Positions 44,083-57,800 are shown, counted from the first letter of the stretch. The stretch is 64,000 nucleotides of DNA from Amphibalanus amphitrite (GCF_019059575.1 NW_024881698.1:558001-622000), one strand, 5' to 3'. The notes: a model not told the origin generated them from the sequence alone. Translations and numbers: made by a program.

Positions 44083-44499
44083 TCAGACGCTGCCGGTGCG
44101 CCGGAGAGGCGACTCGCCGGGCTGCGGCAGCGACGGTCCGCCGCCCTCCACCCGGGGCCGGGGCCGCCGCTGACTCGCTGCAGCGGCTGGCGCCACCCCC
44201 GAGAGCTGTATTCCAGCCGAGGCCGGCCCTGTGCCGGAGGAGGGTGCTCCTGGCTCCACGGACGTTCCAGTTCGCTCGGCCGCAGACGCCTCCACTTCAG
44301 TCGTCGGCTCCGGGGCCGACGCAGTAAACGTATCTGATCGTCCCCGTACAGCAGACGCTCCTATTCGTTCAGAAGACGTTTCTGTTCGTTCAGGAGGCGT
44401 TCCTGTATATTCAGGAGGAGTCGCTGCACTCCCAGGCGCCTGTCCTGCCGCCGCCGGCAACACAACATCCTCCATTTCGAATGCTACGTTGTCCTGCAA
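44083..44499 (-). CDS. possible terminal coding exon, Pro/Thr/Ser-rich
   Basis: Minus-strand open frame preceded by a good splice acceptor (CTATTGCAG then GAC AAC GTA GCA TTC GAA ATG GAG). It would begin in phase 0 with DNVAFEMEDVVLPAAAG and end at TGA 44,083 after about 138 residues of low-complexity Pro/Thr/Ser/Ala sequence with repeated PPEYTGTPPERTET-type words. It cannot splice to any of the four exons of the gene at 45.6-61.8 kb (phase mismatch or immediate stop), so it would belong to another gene or be chance. No domain recognised. Confidence 0.25.
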   Translation of the reverse strand: MQDNVAFEMEDVVLPAAAGQAPGSAATPPEYTGTPPERTETSSERIGASAVRGRSDTFTASAPEPTTEVEASAAERTGTSVEPGAPSSGTGPASAGIQLSGVAPAAAASQRRPRPRVEGGGPSLPQPGESPLRRTGSV

Positions 44500-44753
44500 T
44501 AGATATGCAGAAGGTGTTATTCATCAGAGATGTCACAGAGGTGTAAATTCCCGCCGACTCTCAAGCACCGAGGTAGGGTTAAAGTTAATGAAACGTGACA
44601 ACGCCACATTCAGTTATCACGTTTCGTCTAGCATTAATTGTCGACAATTACTTCGGTCGACAGTTACTTAGGAGGTCGATTTACAGTACGTACATTAGGT
44701 GAGCGAATATTTATCAACCGTTAAGTTACCAGTATAACGCCTTTTGGGGCGAC

Positions 44754-45415
44754 TAACGGAGCGAGCGAGACGGTGGGCCTTGCACGTGCGAAATTTCGAG
44801 GGGGTACCTCCAACTGACTTGTGCACGGCACCTTACTAGCCGGTTTCTAGCGATGTGCCAAATTTGAGCACATTCGGCCCAGCCGTTCTCGAGATCTGGA
44901 AGCGGCACCCTGCACGTGCGCACGTGCAAAATGGGTCCCAACTGACTTGTGCACGGCATCCTACTAACTGGTCTCTAACCGTGTACCAAATTTGAGCGCC
45001 ATCGGTCCAGCCGTTCTCGAGATCTGGAAACGACCCCTGCACGTGCGCACGTGCAGCAGCACCCCAACTCTGGCACATGGATAGGCAGTGCCTAGTGGGT
45101 GCCTACCTACATGCCAACTTTCAGCGCAATCGGCCAAGTAGTTACCGAGATATTGCAACAATTACAAAACTGACACCTCTTCGTTTTGCACGTGGCACGT
45201 GCATAAGGGGTCACCCACATCCATCGGGAATAGTCCAATACTTGGTAAAAGGAATGAAGCTACCCTATAAAAATTACCGCGTGTAAATCGGTCAAGTGGT
45301 TGCTGAGATATAAGCCTCGCAAAAGCGTCCGCATGGCCGGCCGGCCGGCCGGCCGCTCATGCTCAGAAATTTCCGTTAATCTAAGGAAAGACTACGCTCG
45401 CTTCGCTCGCTCCGT
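44754..45415. mobile_element. CACGTG-repeat element (family E1), copy 2
   Basis: 662 bp starting AACGGAGCGAGCGAGACGG and ending with the inverse (CGCTCGCTTCGCTCGCTCCGT). It aligns over its whole length with the copy at 38.9-42.2 kb. Carries the palindrome TGCACGTGCGCACGTGCA at 44,911-44,928 and 45,038-45,055. Lies just downstream of the host gene's stop. Confidence 0.75.
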
Positions 45416-45597
45416 AATCAACCGTTATGGACGTCACTGAAAACTCAATATTTAAAACTTGGGTCGATAAAAACGCATGGTAAGAATAGAAGTACTTAAA
45501 TATCTGTAGTAGCTATGTGAAATCTGCTCGTCTTTGGCGCGCTATTATGGGCGCGGGTATGGCACGGCGGAAAAAAATGAGGGTGTCAGGTGACCTG

Positions 45598-45871
45598 TCA
45601 TTCGTTGGGTGCCGGTGACGATCCCCGAGGTGCGCTCACCTGCTGCGCCACGGCCTCCTGGTAGGAGGGCAGCTTGCCCCAGTCGCCCGACGAGCGCGTG
45701 GTGAAGATGGGCACGTAGGGCGGCGGCGGCTCGTCGGGCTCGGCCTCCTCCGAGTAGCGCCGGGTCGGGTGGGCGCGCCGCTGCGCCGCCCGCCGCTGGC
45801 GCGCCAGGCGCTGCGCAGTCAGCAGCTGGTCCAGGTCGGCCCGGCGCCGGTAGTGCTGCTGGTATAGCCGC
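45598..45871 (-). CDS. host gene exon 4 (cytoplasmic tail)
   Basis: Acceptor CCGGCCGGCAG, then RLYQQHYRRRADLDQLLTAQ, an Arg/Ala-rich helix, EPDEPPPPYVPIF and GKLPSYQEAV, and a stop at 45,598-45,600. The basic helix next to the membrane and the two PY-type motifs are the only recognisable signals. Confidence 0.75.
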
Positions 45872-48800
45872 CTGCCGGCCGGACACGCGGGTACATATAC
45901 AGCGGTAAACGGGCCGACATGGCATACAGGTGCCGGATCGGTAACCATCGGTTTGTTGAAGGTACTCGAACGAAAGATAACCTGGTATAGCAGTGTATGA
46001 AAGGTACGATTGCCATCCATTTTCAATGCGCATTTGTATATACTGCCCAGCTGAGAGACGTGATCCAATTTCAAATATAACGTAAGTCCTTTCAAGAATT
46101 AACCAAACAATGCAAATGGCATAACAAAGGAACTCACGGCGACGCCCGCTGATACCCCTCCCCCCCCCGCCGGCGCCCATTGCACCCACCTCTGCATGTT
46201 GCTGCGGATCTGCATGACGACGCCGATGGCGACGGCGGCGAACAGGATGCAGATGGACACGATGATGGTGGTGGTGAAGAAGGGCGACTGCACGCGCACG
46301 CAGCTGCGCCCGCCCGCGTCCGGGTAGTACTGCAGGTCGCACTTGCACATGTGTCCGTAGCCGCGCACGTACACGCAGCTGCTGTGCTCCAGCCGGCAGG
46401 AGTCGGGGTCGGACACGGAGCAGTTCTGGTCCAGACCGGCTGCGGACGGAAACAGCTCGGCGTTAGTGACCACAGACCCGGACACGTCCAGGACATCTCA
46501 CCTTCGACCAGTCAATGTGGGCGACAGGACATCGTACTCCCGGTAGTGACGGCGCCGCTTTGAATCGCTGCCGCGCCCGATTTACACAGAGACTGACCAG
46601 GACAGTCAACTGACGGGGACCGGCTGCTGACGAGGACAGTCTGCTGACGGGGACACGACAGTCTACTGACGGGGACCGGCTGCTGACGGGACCGTCTGTT
46701 GACGAGGAGTCTGCTGACGGGGACAGTCTGCTGACGGGGACAGTCTGCTGACGGGGACAGTCTGCTGACGGGGACAGTCTGCTGACGGGGACCGGCTGCT
46801 GACGGGACCGGCTGCTGACGGGACCGTCTGTTGACGAGGAGTCTGCTGACGGGGACAGTCTGCTGACGGGGACCGCGGCTGCTGACGAGGACAGTCTGCT
46901 GACGGGGACCGGCTGCTGACGGGGATCGGCTGCTGACGGGGACCGGCTGCTGACGGGGACAGTCTGCTGACGGGGACCGGCTGCTGACGGGGACAGTCTG
47001 CTGACGGGGATCGGCTGCTGACGAAGAGTCTGTTGACGTGGGCCGTCTGCGGTTGGTGTCTGGTGAGAGAGGTCGCTGAGCAGAGAGACCATACCATATC
47101 AGTGAGTGCCTCCAGCGCTCGCAAAGCTTTCGTCTCTAGATTATCTAAGTCAAATAGTCTGGACTCTGAAACTCCCTAATTAGACGGCCAAGAACTGCGT
47201 GACAAGCTTGCTTGGCGCGAGTGCTGACTTAGTCATTTACTTTTTTAAGAGCTGCAGAAGTTATAAAAGAAAGTTGTCGATGTTTGTTATAGGCGATAGG
47301 TACAACCATAGGTATAACCAAATCACTAATACTTTTTATAATAATGGGTTCTAATAACGTTTATAGTGTAATAAACGTTATTTATTACACTATGGTACAA
47401 CCATGTATATGTACAACCATGCATATTACCCAACCTGAGTGCGATAGCGTTCCGCTGCGTCCCGTCGATTCTACCCATGGACAGCAGCCGTCCGACGCAG
47501 GTTTTCGGGTGGTGTGAGGCCGCATAAATACCAAAAGGAAGGATTACAGGTTCAAGGCTGGCACGCGGAGCTCGCAGCTTGCCTTACCCTTTTCGACGCA
47601 TGCGGCGGATGCGCTCTGCCAGTAGGCTTCTTCATAGCACATGCAGGTGAAGCCCACACACTCGCAGATATTCTTCTCCGCCTCGCAGCAGTCGCTCGTT
47701 GCGTTGCAGGGGTGATACTCGCCCTGAGCTGTCGGGAGCGCAGAAGACGGGACTGCAGTTTTCCTATTTACTACAGGCTTGAATGTAGCTAGGGCAGACT
47801 GACCAATGTTCATGTACAGCCCACCGCTAAAGTAATGTGTGGTTTTACCAATCTCAACGGATGGCTTTGACCGACGATTTTTAAATGCGGACTGATTGAA
47901 AAGAAGACGTCAATAGATAAAGTTGTAGCTGTAAGGGTGAAGATACATGTAAGCTACATTTAAAGTCTCGTTGCAGTCTGGCTAATCGTTCCTAGGCTTC
48001 AGAAGCAGAACATACCCATGACTGAAACCACAGTCACACATTACTTCTGCTGTGGACTGTACATTGCACTTCCTGGTCACTTAGTTTAGTTACACAAAGC
48101 AAAAGTAACGGAAACTAAGTTAACCCGCGAGTTGCTGGGGGGGGGCGTTAAACGCCCCCACTTTTTTCGCCGGGCCATAGCACAAAAACGGCGCGCCGCA
48201 GGCGCGCCAAATTTTGGGTACCTGTAGGGAATTGATTGAAGCTTATTGTGACAAAGTTTCAAAAAAATCGGTCGGAAAATTTTTGAGTTATCGAGGTTTC
48301 AGTGACGTCATGATTTCTGAGTTTTCGACCAAAAACGGCATATGTTCAAAAAATCATATAAAATCACAGAATAGACATACAGACATGCCGTAAACGCCGT
48401 TAGACTGCCAATACCATGTACAATCAAATGGCTGTCTTAGATTATTGATTATCCTTCCGCATTTTCCAAAATCTTGAACTGAATCTTGGCAATTTCTCGT
48501 GACTTCTTCACGACCCTGATACATGCATTTCTTAAATAGAACTTTTTTAGCCAAATACGTACACATATGATAAAATGAATGTCACCATCGTGTTCTACGC
48601 CCCAAATTACCCATAAAACCTGTGTCACAGGCTACGAATATCAGTTTTGATTCTCGGGGATATGTGCCTGCCCGGTTGACCTGACCTTGACCCTGACCTA
48701 TGCTTGACTGACCCCTACATGGAGCTGACACTCTTGTAGGCCTTATATGATGGATTGTGCACCGTTTGGACAGAGTTTATGACGAGAGGCGCCCATTGCG

Positions 48801-51800
48801 AAGTCCTGAAGTCCATGCTACTGAAAGCCCGATTTCAGGTGTTTGACCTGACCTCGACCCGACCTGTGACCTCAAAATTCAACTTTGAAGTACTCATCTG
48901 AAGCGTCTCGTCGCGTTCTTTCGTTTGCCGCCTCGTGCGTTTCGCTGCGCCTATTGGTTCTCGAGTTATCGGCTGGGGGCGTTTAACGCCCCCCCCCAGC
49001 AAACGGTGGGTGGCGAAATACCCCAGCAACTGCCGGGTTAAAGGGACTATCCCACCTTTAACATGGGGTTTGAGTTGAGATAGCCAAGTTTGCGGCGAGG
49101 TTCAGAAACCACTATCTATCTAGGTTGCAACCCCCGCGGCCTCTTGGTGTTGAAGAAATTCGTTCCCTTCATTTGAAAATGGGCCTTGTACAAGGCCCTA
49201 TCTTCAACATGGAGCGACCGTTAGTGTGACGTCACCTCGTTTAGTCATTCTGATTTAAATGGGGTTGTTCGTTGAAAAATCGCTTAAAACTTGGTCTGAA
49301 CTTTGTTGTGGTGTCTACAGAGTAAAAAGAATCAGCTTTATGACAGTAATGTGGCCTGGGGAAGGAGGTAATTTTGGGCTGTGACGTCACATATTTGAAA
49401 GTTTGTGTTTGGAATATGGGAAGCCTAAGATGTTTAATGAAAAATAAATGCCAGAACCGTGTTCCTGGTCATCCAATCTATAAAGTCGGGCACAATTTAA
49501 CTGGTTTTACCAACATTTTAGAAGGTGGGATAGTCCCTTTAACCCACGCCCCGGGCTATGGCCAGACCCTTCCACCCGTAGAGGGGGTTTCGGTTGGTAT
49601 CGGTACCACGATTCTTTGCAATTGACATTACTAATTTGTGGTTGACCTACCATATTCACTGGAAAAGGTTTTGGCGAAAAGGTGTAAAATAGATGCCCAG
49701 AGGGGTCCCGAAAGTTTGGTGACGATATCCGCAATCATAGGCGTAGGAACAGGGGGGGCCGGGGGGCCATGGCCCCCCCACTTTCGGAGGTGGGGGGGCC
49801 AGCAATGTTAACTGGCCCCCCCCCCCCACTTTTTGCTGACTTAAGTGTCTGTCTGTACCTAACCTACCACCCGGTAACTTGACAACTATTCAGCTTGCCC
49901 TTTAATGAGGATTCCTTTTTGTTTCTACAGCGTTATTGACCGCAATTTCCTTCACTCAATGAAGGAAACCATATCAGAGACAAGACTGTGAGTCCTGGTG
50001 ACAGCATTTTGTTGAATACGAGGCGCGGGACAGCGAGCACTAAAAAGGTATAGGCAATACTAAGACAATACTAGCACGGTGCAGGAGAATGCGTATACAA
50101 ACGACCAACGCTTGACCTTATCTGCTTGGGGTCGGCATAGTTCGTCAAAGGCGTACTAGCTGGGGGCCAGGGTGACCGTGCCTCAGCCTCGGTTCAAACA
50201 GGCTGGGGGCCAGCAATGTCTGTTTCTGCCCCTCCCCCTTCCACTTTCAGTGCAGTGGCGGTCGCAGAGGGGGATCAGGGCCATGCCCTTCCCCCTCCAA
50301 AGGCTAATCAGGGGGCCATCATATCATTTGGCCCCCCCAAACAACCAATGGGCCCCCATGGGCGTATGGGGCTCTGTCCCTTATTCGATTGTCACGAGAC
50401 TCAAGAATCCCACGCTAGCTATTAACAGCTCCCAAACCAGTCTTTGAGGGTCCTACACTGATCTCGGAGGGCCCTTCAGTGGCGGTCAAGCGCCCACATT
50501 GACCGCTGAGAACCCACATTGACCTCATTTGAGGGCCCCTAAACCGGCCTCAAGGGCCCAGCCGGCGTCTGAGGGCCTCACACCGGCCTCTGGTGGCCTC
50601 ATTTCTGTCTCTGGGGTCCCAAGACTAGCCTTTAGGTGCCTTTGAGGGCCCCGCACTGAATTCTGAAGACCCGATGCCGGCCTCTAAGGGTCCGCATCGG
50701 CCTCTGAGGGTCCACCTTGGCCTGAGGGGTCCAACGCCGGCCCATGCCGGTCTTTTAGGGCCCCACACTGACCTCTAAGGGCCCATGCTGACCTGTAAGG
50801 ACACGCATTAGTCTCTGAGAGTGAGGGCCTTGCACGGGATTCTGAAGACCTGATGCCGGCCTCTGAGGCCCATCTTGGTTTTTGAGGGTCTTCTGCTGGC
50901 CTCTGGGGTCCAACACCGGCCCATGCCGGCATTTTAGGGTCCCACACTGACCTCTGAGGGCCAATACTGGCCTGTAAGGACCCACATTAGCCTCTGATGG
51001 CCCAAGTCGGCATCTTAAGGTTCTCATCCTGCCCTTTGCAGGCCCTGTACTGGTCTCTGAGGGCCTTAACCCTCGCCGGCCGGGGGGGGGGGGGGCGGGT
51101 GCCGCCCCTCCATAGGTTTTTTTTCGCGATAGCTCCGAACACGCCGGCGATAGAGAGCTGAAGCTTGGCATACCTGACCTTTGAATCAAACGGGATCTTT
51201 TGACACCAACCGCATTTTCGGGTCAGATCAGGTCACTGACCCATGTGGTCATAAGTGAACCTCTGCACGGTCTTCAGATGTCGCAACTTCGCAACGCCCT
51301 CACTGCCAGAGGAGATTTCACAGGGAAATGAACCTTGGAGGACCTAGTATCCAATAGGAGTCTCTCAACTTGTATAATGTATATCTCGGATTTTTCCTAA
51401 AGTTCATATGAGGTCAGGTCATTTTCGTGACCTCACCATTAGGTATAAGTCAATGGGGATAAACTGAAAACTTTTTTCTGGCGCCGGGAACGATCGATCT
51501 CCAACTATCTCAAGCACACCGAATCGTGATTTGATGCACTCCTTGCAAGGTTCGATGCGTCACTTTTGCAATGTTGACCTTGCGCGACGTCATTTATGAA
51601 GTTATAAGGGTCTTATTAGTTTTTCGTCAATAACTAGGTACCGATCAAATTGAGCTAGCGAGTCGGGAAAGCCACCTATGGACTCAAGAAGACCTGCCGA
51701 ATCGAATGATATGCGACATGACCTCCTTCGACCAATTTCATGACCTGGGGACGCCGACCTGACCGTGACCCGAGGTCAACACCCTAAGTTTACCTCACCC

Positions 51801-54800
51801 AAACAAAAAGTATATCATTCGACGCGCCTGAGAGAGGCGAACACGATGCTGGCAAAATCGCGGCTCTGCGGCCATTTTTTGCGAAGTTATTCACCAAAAA
51901 CGGAACCGTGCCTTGAGGCACTTGACCTGACCTCAGAGGTCACCGGTTTTTGTTCGTTTTGTTGGGTTAGGCCCTTTCGGTCCAATGAGACCATTTCAGA
52001 GCCGGAAGGATGATAGGATATAGGGGGAGACATTGGTCTGGGCAGGCACCCTAGTGAGTCGCCGGGGCTGAGCCCGTCCAGAGGACAGGCCACCCAGCCC
52101 CAAGGCACTCACTGCAACCGGCTACGGGGTGCGCTCCCTCGGGAGCAGCGGTGCCGCTCCAAGGGAGCAGCCCGCATGAGATAAAGTTGCCTGTCCAGCC
52201 CGGAGGGGGTTGCGGTGTGGAGGAGAAGGATTTCGGTATCCTGAGGATAGAAGCACGGAACGGTGTCAGATGTCACCGGTTGACCTAGGACCATAAAATC
52301 GGGTATCGATCTCTGCGTCTCGTAACGGCGCACACGCTCGTTTTACCGCGACGCGCTAGCTCCACCTGGGGCGAAACAGCGAGGGGGGTCGTACCCGCCC
52401 CCCGCCCCCTCGGCCAGCGCGTATGTAGAAAACCTATAGGACCGGGCCGTGGAGGGTTAAACTGGCCTCTGAAGGCCCAGACCGTCTAAAAGTCCCACAC
52501 CGGCCTCTGATAAGTGATAGTCAATCAGCCCAGTTGCAGTGGTCGCTGATATAAAACCTCTTAAAAACGTTATAGGCCTGGCTGAGCCTAGCTGGGCCGT
52601 TCATGCTGATTTTTATAGGTATATTGAAAAGACTCGCTTTGCACGTTTCACGCTTGCTCGTAATGAAAAAGTTGCTGGATGCCTCTGGAATTTGCATGGG
52701 TGCCAGCGGCTGCGGAGGACAGGGGAACGCGTCCATCAGTTTGAGTTTATGGACGGGAGACTCCCTGAAATTTCAACCAATGTTTTTCTTTTTTTGTCTC
52801 GATTTTTTTTTTTACCTCTGAGCATGTTTGCGAAAACAAAGTGGCCGAAATCCGAGGAGAAATCGGATTTTGGGGGTAGGTTAGGTTTTGGACCTCTGGG
52901 ACCCTGGCCCCCCCACTTTCGAAAACGTTCCTACGCCTATGTCCGCAATATGTGAGGAGATATCGACGGAAAAGGAGAGGGGGTTGTTTCTGCCCCCCTT
53001 GCCGGCCGGGGGGGGGGGGCAGGTACCGCCTCCACGATTTTTTTTTGCGATAGCTCCAAGCGTGCTGGTGATAGCTGAAATTTGGCATACGTAACTCTCG
53101 ATTCAAGTCGGATCTTGTAACACAAACTGACCTTCACCAAAACATAATCTCAACTGACCCCAAGTCGCCTGTCCCACACAATCGCATTTAGCATATAAAA
53201 TGGACCATAAAACATGCATCACATGATATTTTTAATTTGTGACCCTTAGTGACCTGACCTCTGTGACCTGACCTGGTATCAGTGATCTCAAATAGCAAAA
53301 TATGTGTTTGACGGACATTTCCCCATCGATGATTTTCAATGAAATGCATTTTACTCCATTTTACAACGCATTTCTTGAAATGCCTGTAAACGGTGAAAAT
53401 TCGACCTTTGACCTGACCTGTGACGTCATCGGTTTGACCGAGGTCAATGAAATTGGGTCACAAGGTAGTTCCCCGTTGGGGCTATCCAACGCCGTTTGCC
53501 GCTTGTCGCTATGTTGCGTGGTTCTCGAGATCTTAGGGGGGGGGGGCAAAATGCCCCCCCCATCAGACCGCGTTGCTCGGCAGACCCCATCAGGACGCAG
53601 GTTAATGTTGCAATGTGCTTTTATTATCGGTACTCGATAAGGAATATGTGCATAGTTTCATGCATAGTTTCATACTTTTCATGCGTATGCACTGCATACG
53701 CATGAAAAGTTCGAAAAATAATCCCAAGGTATGATTTTTGAATGAAATACCAAAATGTTAACCTCTTTCCAGGCGCAGGCATTGAGCGCAGCGGGACGGA
53801 GCAAAACCTGTATAAGAAAATGTAAGTTAATGCATGTTGTAAATCTAGCAGAACAATTAACTTTCTTCGCAGGCATCCTGGATAAATTTGACAGCGCTAT
53901 GGATCGTTAAACAAGCAAATATGACACTTGCTTAGCAGGACGAGACTCGAACGTTTCTCCCGTAGCCGGTCAGACGGTCTGCGAGTCAATAAGGGTCATT
54001 TCACGGTTCTGTGTGGCTGATCTTCATCCATCGTGACACTGAGTTGCTTGATCGCGCCTTGTTGCCGGCTGTGAGAGGCGCATATTAATACTTTATATAT
54101 TTTTTCTTCATATTGTTCCTTTGGCATTCAGCTTTCACTGGATAATTTCAATAATATCCTGGACAGCTCGTTGGATAAAAAATTATGACGTTTTTACAAA
54201 AACGCAATTTTTTAAAAAGGCCATCGAACGATTTCGATAAAGATACATTTTTGGAATCAGCTCAACGTAAGCTTTCGAATGGTATATTTCGTTTGTTTTG
54301 TGGATGAAATGACTTTCCGACGAACCGTGCAAAGCAGAATATGTCCCGTGGCTCTTTGCGCCCCGCCTCGCCGCACCGCGGCGGGTCAGCCGACTGCGGC
54401 GGTTCCCGGTCAGTACGGGCTGGGGGGGGGGGGGGGAGGGAAGGGAGGGGTGGCATCATGTTTTGCTTTTTTAAATAAGCAACAAATATTTTTTTAGCCC
54501 TATATCAAGGACAATTTTCTGTTTGTTTTATAAGTGCGCAAGTACAACTAGTAGTAAAAACTGATAGTAAGAAGTTCGTATTTATATTCATGTGGCTACT
54601 TGACCAGGCGTGACCTGACCTGACCCGCCCACCACTATCCACCGCCATGTTTTAAACAAAGTGGTGTGGCCTGAGGAGCTTAGCGAGGCGTCGAGCAAGT
54701 GTTTTAAACGGCTGACCCTTTTCAGAGCCTCACTGGACGGCAAAGGCGTTGGTAAATGCTGTACTCAACGTGCTGGACGCTTTTGTGACCAGTTCGTTGC

Positions 54801-57800
54801 GTTGACTGGCCAGGAAGCGTCAGAGGATGCGATAAGAGATGTGAACCAGGTAAAGCCTATGCGAACAGGCAGCGCTGGGTCAGCTGTAGTCGCACCAAGT
54901 GGTGGTTCATGAGGGAGAATGCTGAATGGCTGGAGGACGTGACGACGTGCCTGTCACGGTGTGCCTGTCACGGCCCGTATGCCAGGCGGAGCCATCCACG
55001 TCACGCGGCACGGGACGGCCCAGTCTCCCATTTTCTGCGCAGAAGACGCACCGCACGAAGCTGAAAGTCACAGCCGTGCTGCGGAAGCGGCACAGTAGCC
55101 GGGAGCTGGTGTTCTCCGCCGCAGTTCCGGTTTCCATCAGTAGGGACGCCGGAAGGCTGCCAAGCTCGTTGCGGAGGCCGGCTCTTCCAGCCGGGGCCCA
55201 CAACTAGCTGCGCAGCTCGCGTATGTATGTATGTATGTATGTATGTATGTATGTATTCATCTAAAATCCGTCCACATGATGGCTTTTCGGGATTTGCGTC
55301 AATACAAGATAGCACACTCATGGAACGACTGAATAAAACGAGACATTAGAGCAGACACTCGCCATATTCATAAAATACATAAAAAGGTGAAGGTTTAAAA
55401 TGTGAGGCTAAAAGCGAAGACTTCGCACATTGTGTTGCATGAAATTTTAGCACAAAATGAATGCACTGTGTGACGAGAAGCAGCGACAGTTCTATGGCAC
55501 TTTCTATCGAATAGCGCGTTTGAACTCTCGGGCAGATCTGATGTTGGTGACAGTTGGTGACAACATGTTCCACGTTGCCGCGGCACGATATCGAAATCCG
55601 CGCTCAGGCTGCTACAGCCGCAGGAGGAGGTGGTCTCCCAACGGAGCTCGGTGTAAGAGGAGAGCAGCCCCGATCTAAAGCTGACCTGCAATGGGGAGTG
55701 GACGGCTCCTATAGCCAGTATAAGCAGAGCGGCGTCCAACACGACAGCATTTTGTTTGTTGCCTGCGTGGTGCCGCGGCGACTGGATACGGAGAGCGGCC
55801 CTGTCGTGTGGGAGAACATGACGCCAGGTTCTCCTCGTATCTGCCGGTCTATCAATCAGTTTTAGCAACGAGACGCCGGCAGTGATCACGGAGACAAGCC
55901 GCATGAGGGAGGAGATCGCTGGAGGCTGCAGCCACTGCGGACTGCCTCGGCTATCGTTAACCATGCTCTGCACATGATGATGGTTGACGGCAAATGCATC
56001 AACGCTGCCACCAGCACGTCATCGACGCAGTCCTGCAGCATCTGCGCCACCACGCCCAGCATCATGAACTTTGACGTCGTATCTGTCCGAACTGAGTCAA
56101 ACATAAAGTACGGCATCAGCAGCCTCCACTGTTGGATTCGGGTCATGGAGGGACTGCTACTTATCGCATACCGTCTCCAGCCGAGAAAGAACACAGCGGC
56201 GTCCCCGCAAGAAAAACAGCAGCTCTTGTTGTTTTGTTGTTTATTGGGGCTTTAGGGCGCGTCGACTGCAAAGGTCATTTTGCGCCCATAACGTCGCGCT
56301 AGTAAAACAAGTGTTTCAAAAGAAGAAACTTTCTAGATATCAAGACTAGAAAGTAGAAGACTTTATAAAAAAAGACAGGGTAAAATAAAACAACGCAAAA
56401 GCGTCGTAATAGACAACTGACTAGACAAGGAGACTAGAGAGGATTTGGGTCAGGTCGAGTAAATCGCTTGGAATTTGACTGCACGGATAAAGGAAAAGAT
56501 GTTGCCAGATAAAACCCAGGGTGACTCGTCACCCAGCAGGTGGCGGACAGTGGTACCCGGAGCGATGCGGCCGAGGTAGCGCGTCCGGTCTGGTTCTAAA
56601 AGTGGACAAGATAAGAGCACGTGAGCGACGGTAAGAGGCGCGGAACAACCGTTGCAAATGGCCTGCTCGTCTCCGCGGAGGAGGTGGCCATGCGTGGCAT
56701 ATGTATGGCCGATTCGGAGCCTGCACAAGATCACCTCGTTGGACCGGTTGTCTTGCAAGCAAGACCTCCATGGCTCCAAAGTCGGCTTCACCTCACGGAG
56801 CTTTCCGCCTCCACGTAGGCTCCACTCTGCCTGCCACTCAGAGAGAATGAAAGATCGCACAGCCGAATAAAGGTCACGCGCCGGCAATGGCAGACGTCGA
56901 GTGCAGGAGGCCGCGGCCGCGCGCCTCGCGGCCGCATCTGCCAGCTCGTTGCCGTGTATGCCGACGTGGCTGGGAATCCAGCAGAACTGAACAAATTTTC
57001 CCGATTGTTCCACTGACTGAAGTCGAGCTAAAATGTCTTGAACGATCGGGTCAACTGGATTAAAACTCCGTAACGCCAAAAGGCTACTTAGGGAGTCCGA
57101 TAAAATCAAGTAAGAAAGGCCGTCCGACACCTCGATAAAACACAGAGCCTTCTCGATGGCGACTAGCTCAGATGAAAACACCGAGGCAAAAGAAGGTAGA
57201 GAGAATGAGCGGGTATCGCGACCTGCGATAAAAGCACATCCCACTCCCTCAGGTGTTTTTGATCCGTCTGTAAAAACGGTGTTAAAACCATCGTACGAGA
57301 CGATGTGTTGCAAGGCCCTGACTCGCGCCTCACAAGGCAGCAAGTCATCCTTCTTAACTTCGGAGAGTGAGAGATCTACTTGAGGTTTTGCGTGTTTCCA
57401 AGGCGGAGAGGACGTACCCCAGCTACGTCGTACGACACGTAAACCTATGTTGGCTGCGGAGAAGAGACCTCTCATGCGCGCTCCAAAGCAGAGCGATTGT
57501 CGCGCTCTGTCAAGTCGAGTATAGTAGGTGGAGAAGACGTACGGATACGTCGGATGCGTCGGGAACTGACGCAGTTTCAGCGCATAGCGCATGCCAAGCA
57601 TCTGGCGGCGTAGGGATAGAGGCGGCTCGTGCGCCTCAGCAAGAAGGCTGCTGCTGGGCGAGGTGCGGAATGCTCCGGTGGCGACACGGATTGCAGCATG
57701 ATGGACTGCGTCGAGGACCTTTTTGCTGGATTGGCTCGCTGAATCGTACACAAAAGAAGCGTAATCCAGCTTCGACCGAACTATCGATCGGTACAGGAGA

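Larger units (their letters stand above)
49736..52941. mobile_element. hAT-like element, 3.2 kb, non-autonomous
   Basis: 8-bp target duplication TCCGCAAT (49,728-49,735 and 52,942-52,949) and 15-bp inverted ends CATAGGCGTAGGAAC / GTTCCTACGCCTATG. Facing G- and C-tracts lie just inside. The interior carries a GGGCCCT-type minisatellite like that of the element at 36.7 kb, plus a nested TTAA element. No transposase seen. Confidence 0.85.

Noticed and set aside
42060..45360. CpG island or promoter at (GGCCG)n runs
   Set aside because: The GC runs are the internal GGCCGG repeat of E1 elements at the same relative place in each copy.
46463..47124. Frames rich in Ser-Arg-Gln-Pro-Val repeats, up to 209 codons
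   Set aside because: Translation of the 17-bp intronic minisatellite.
52080..52330. Possible 3' end of another LINE (GGAGCAGCGGTGCCGCTCC region)
   Set aside because: Only a short hairpin-like stretch with a 74-codon frame; no domain, tail or duplication.
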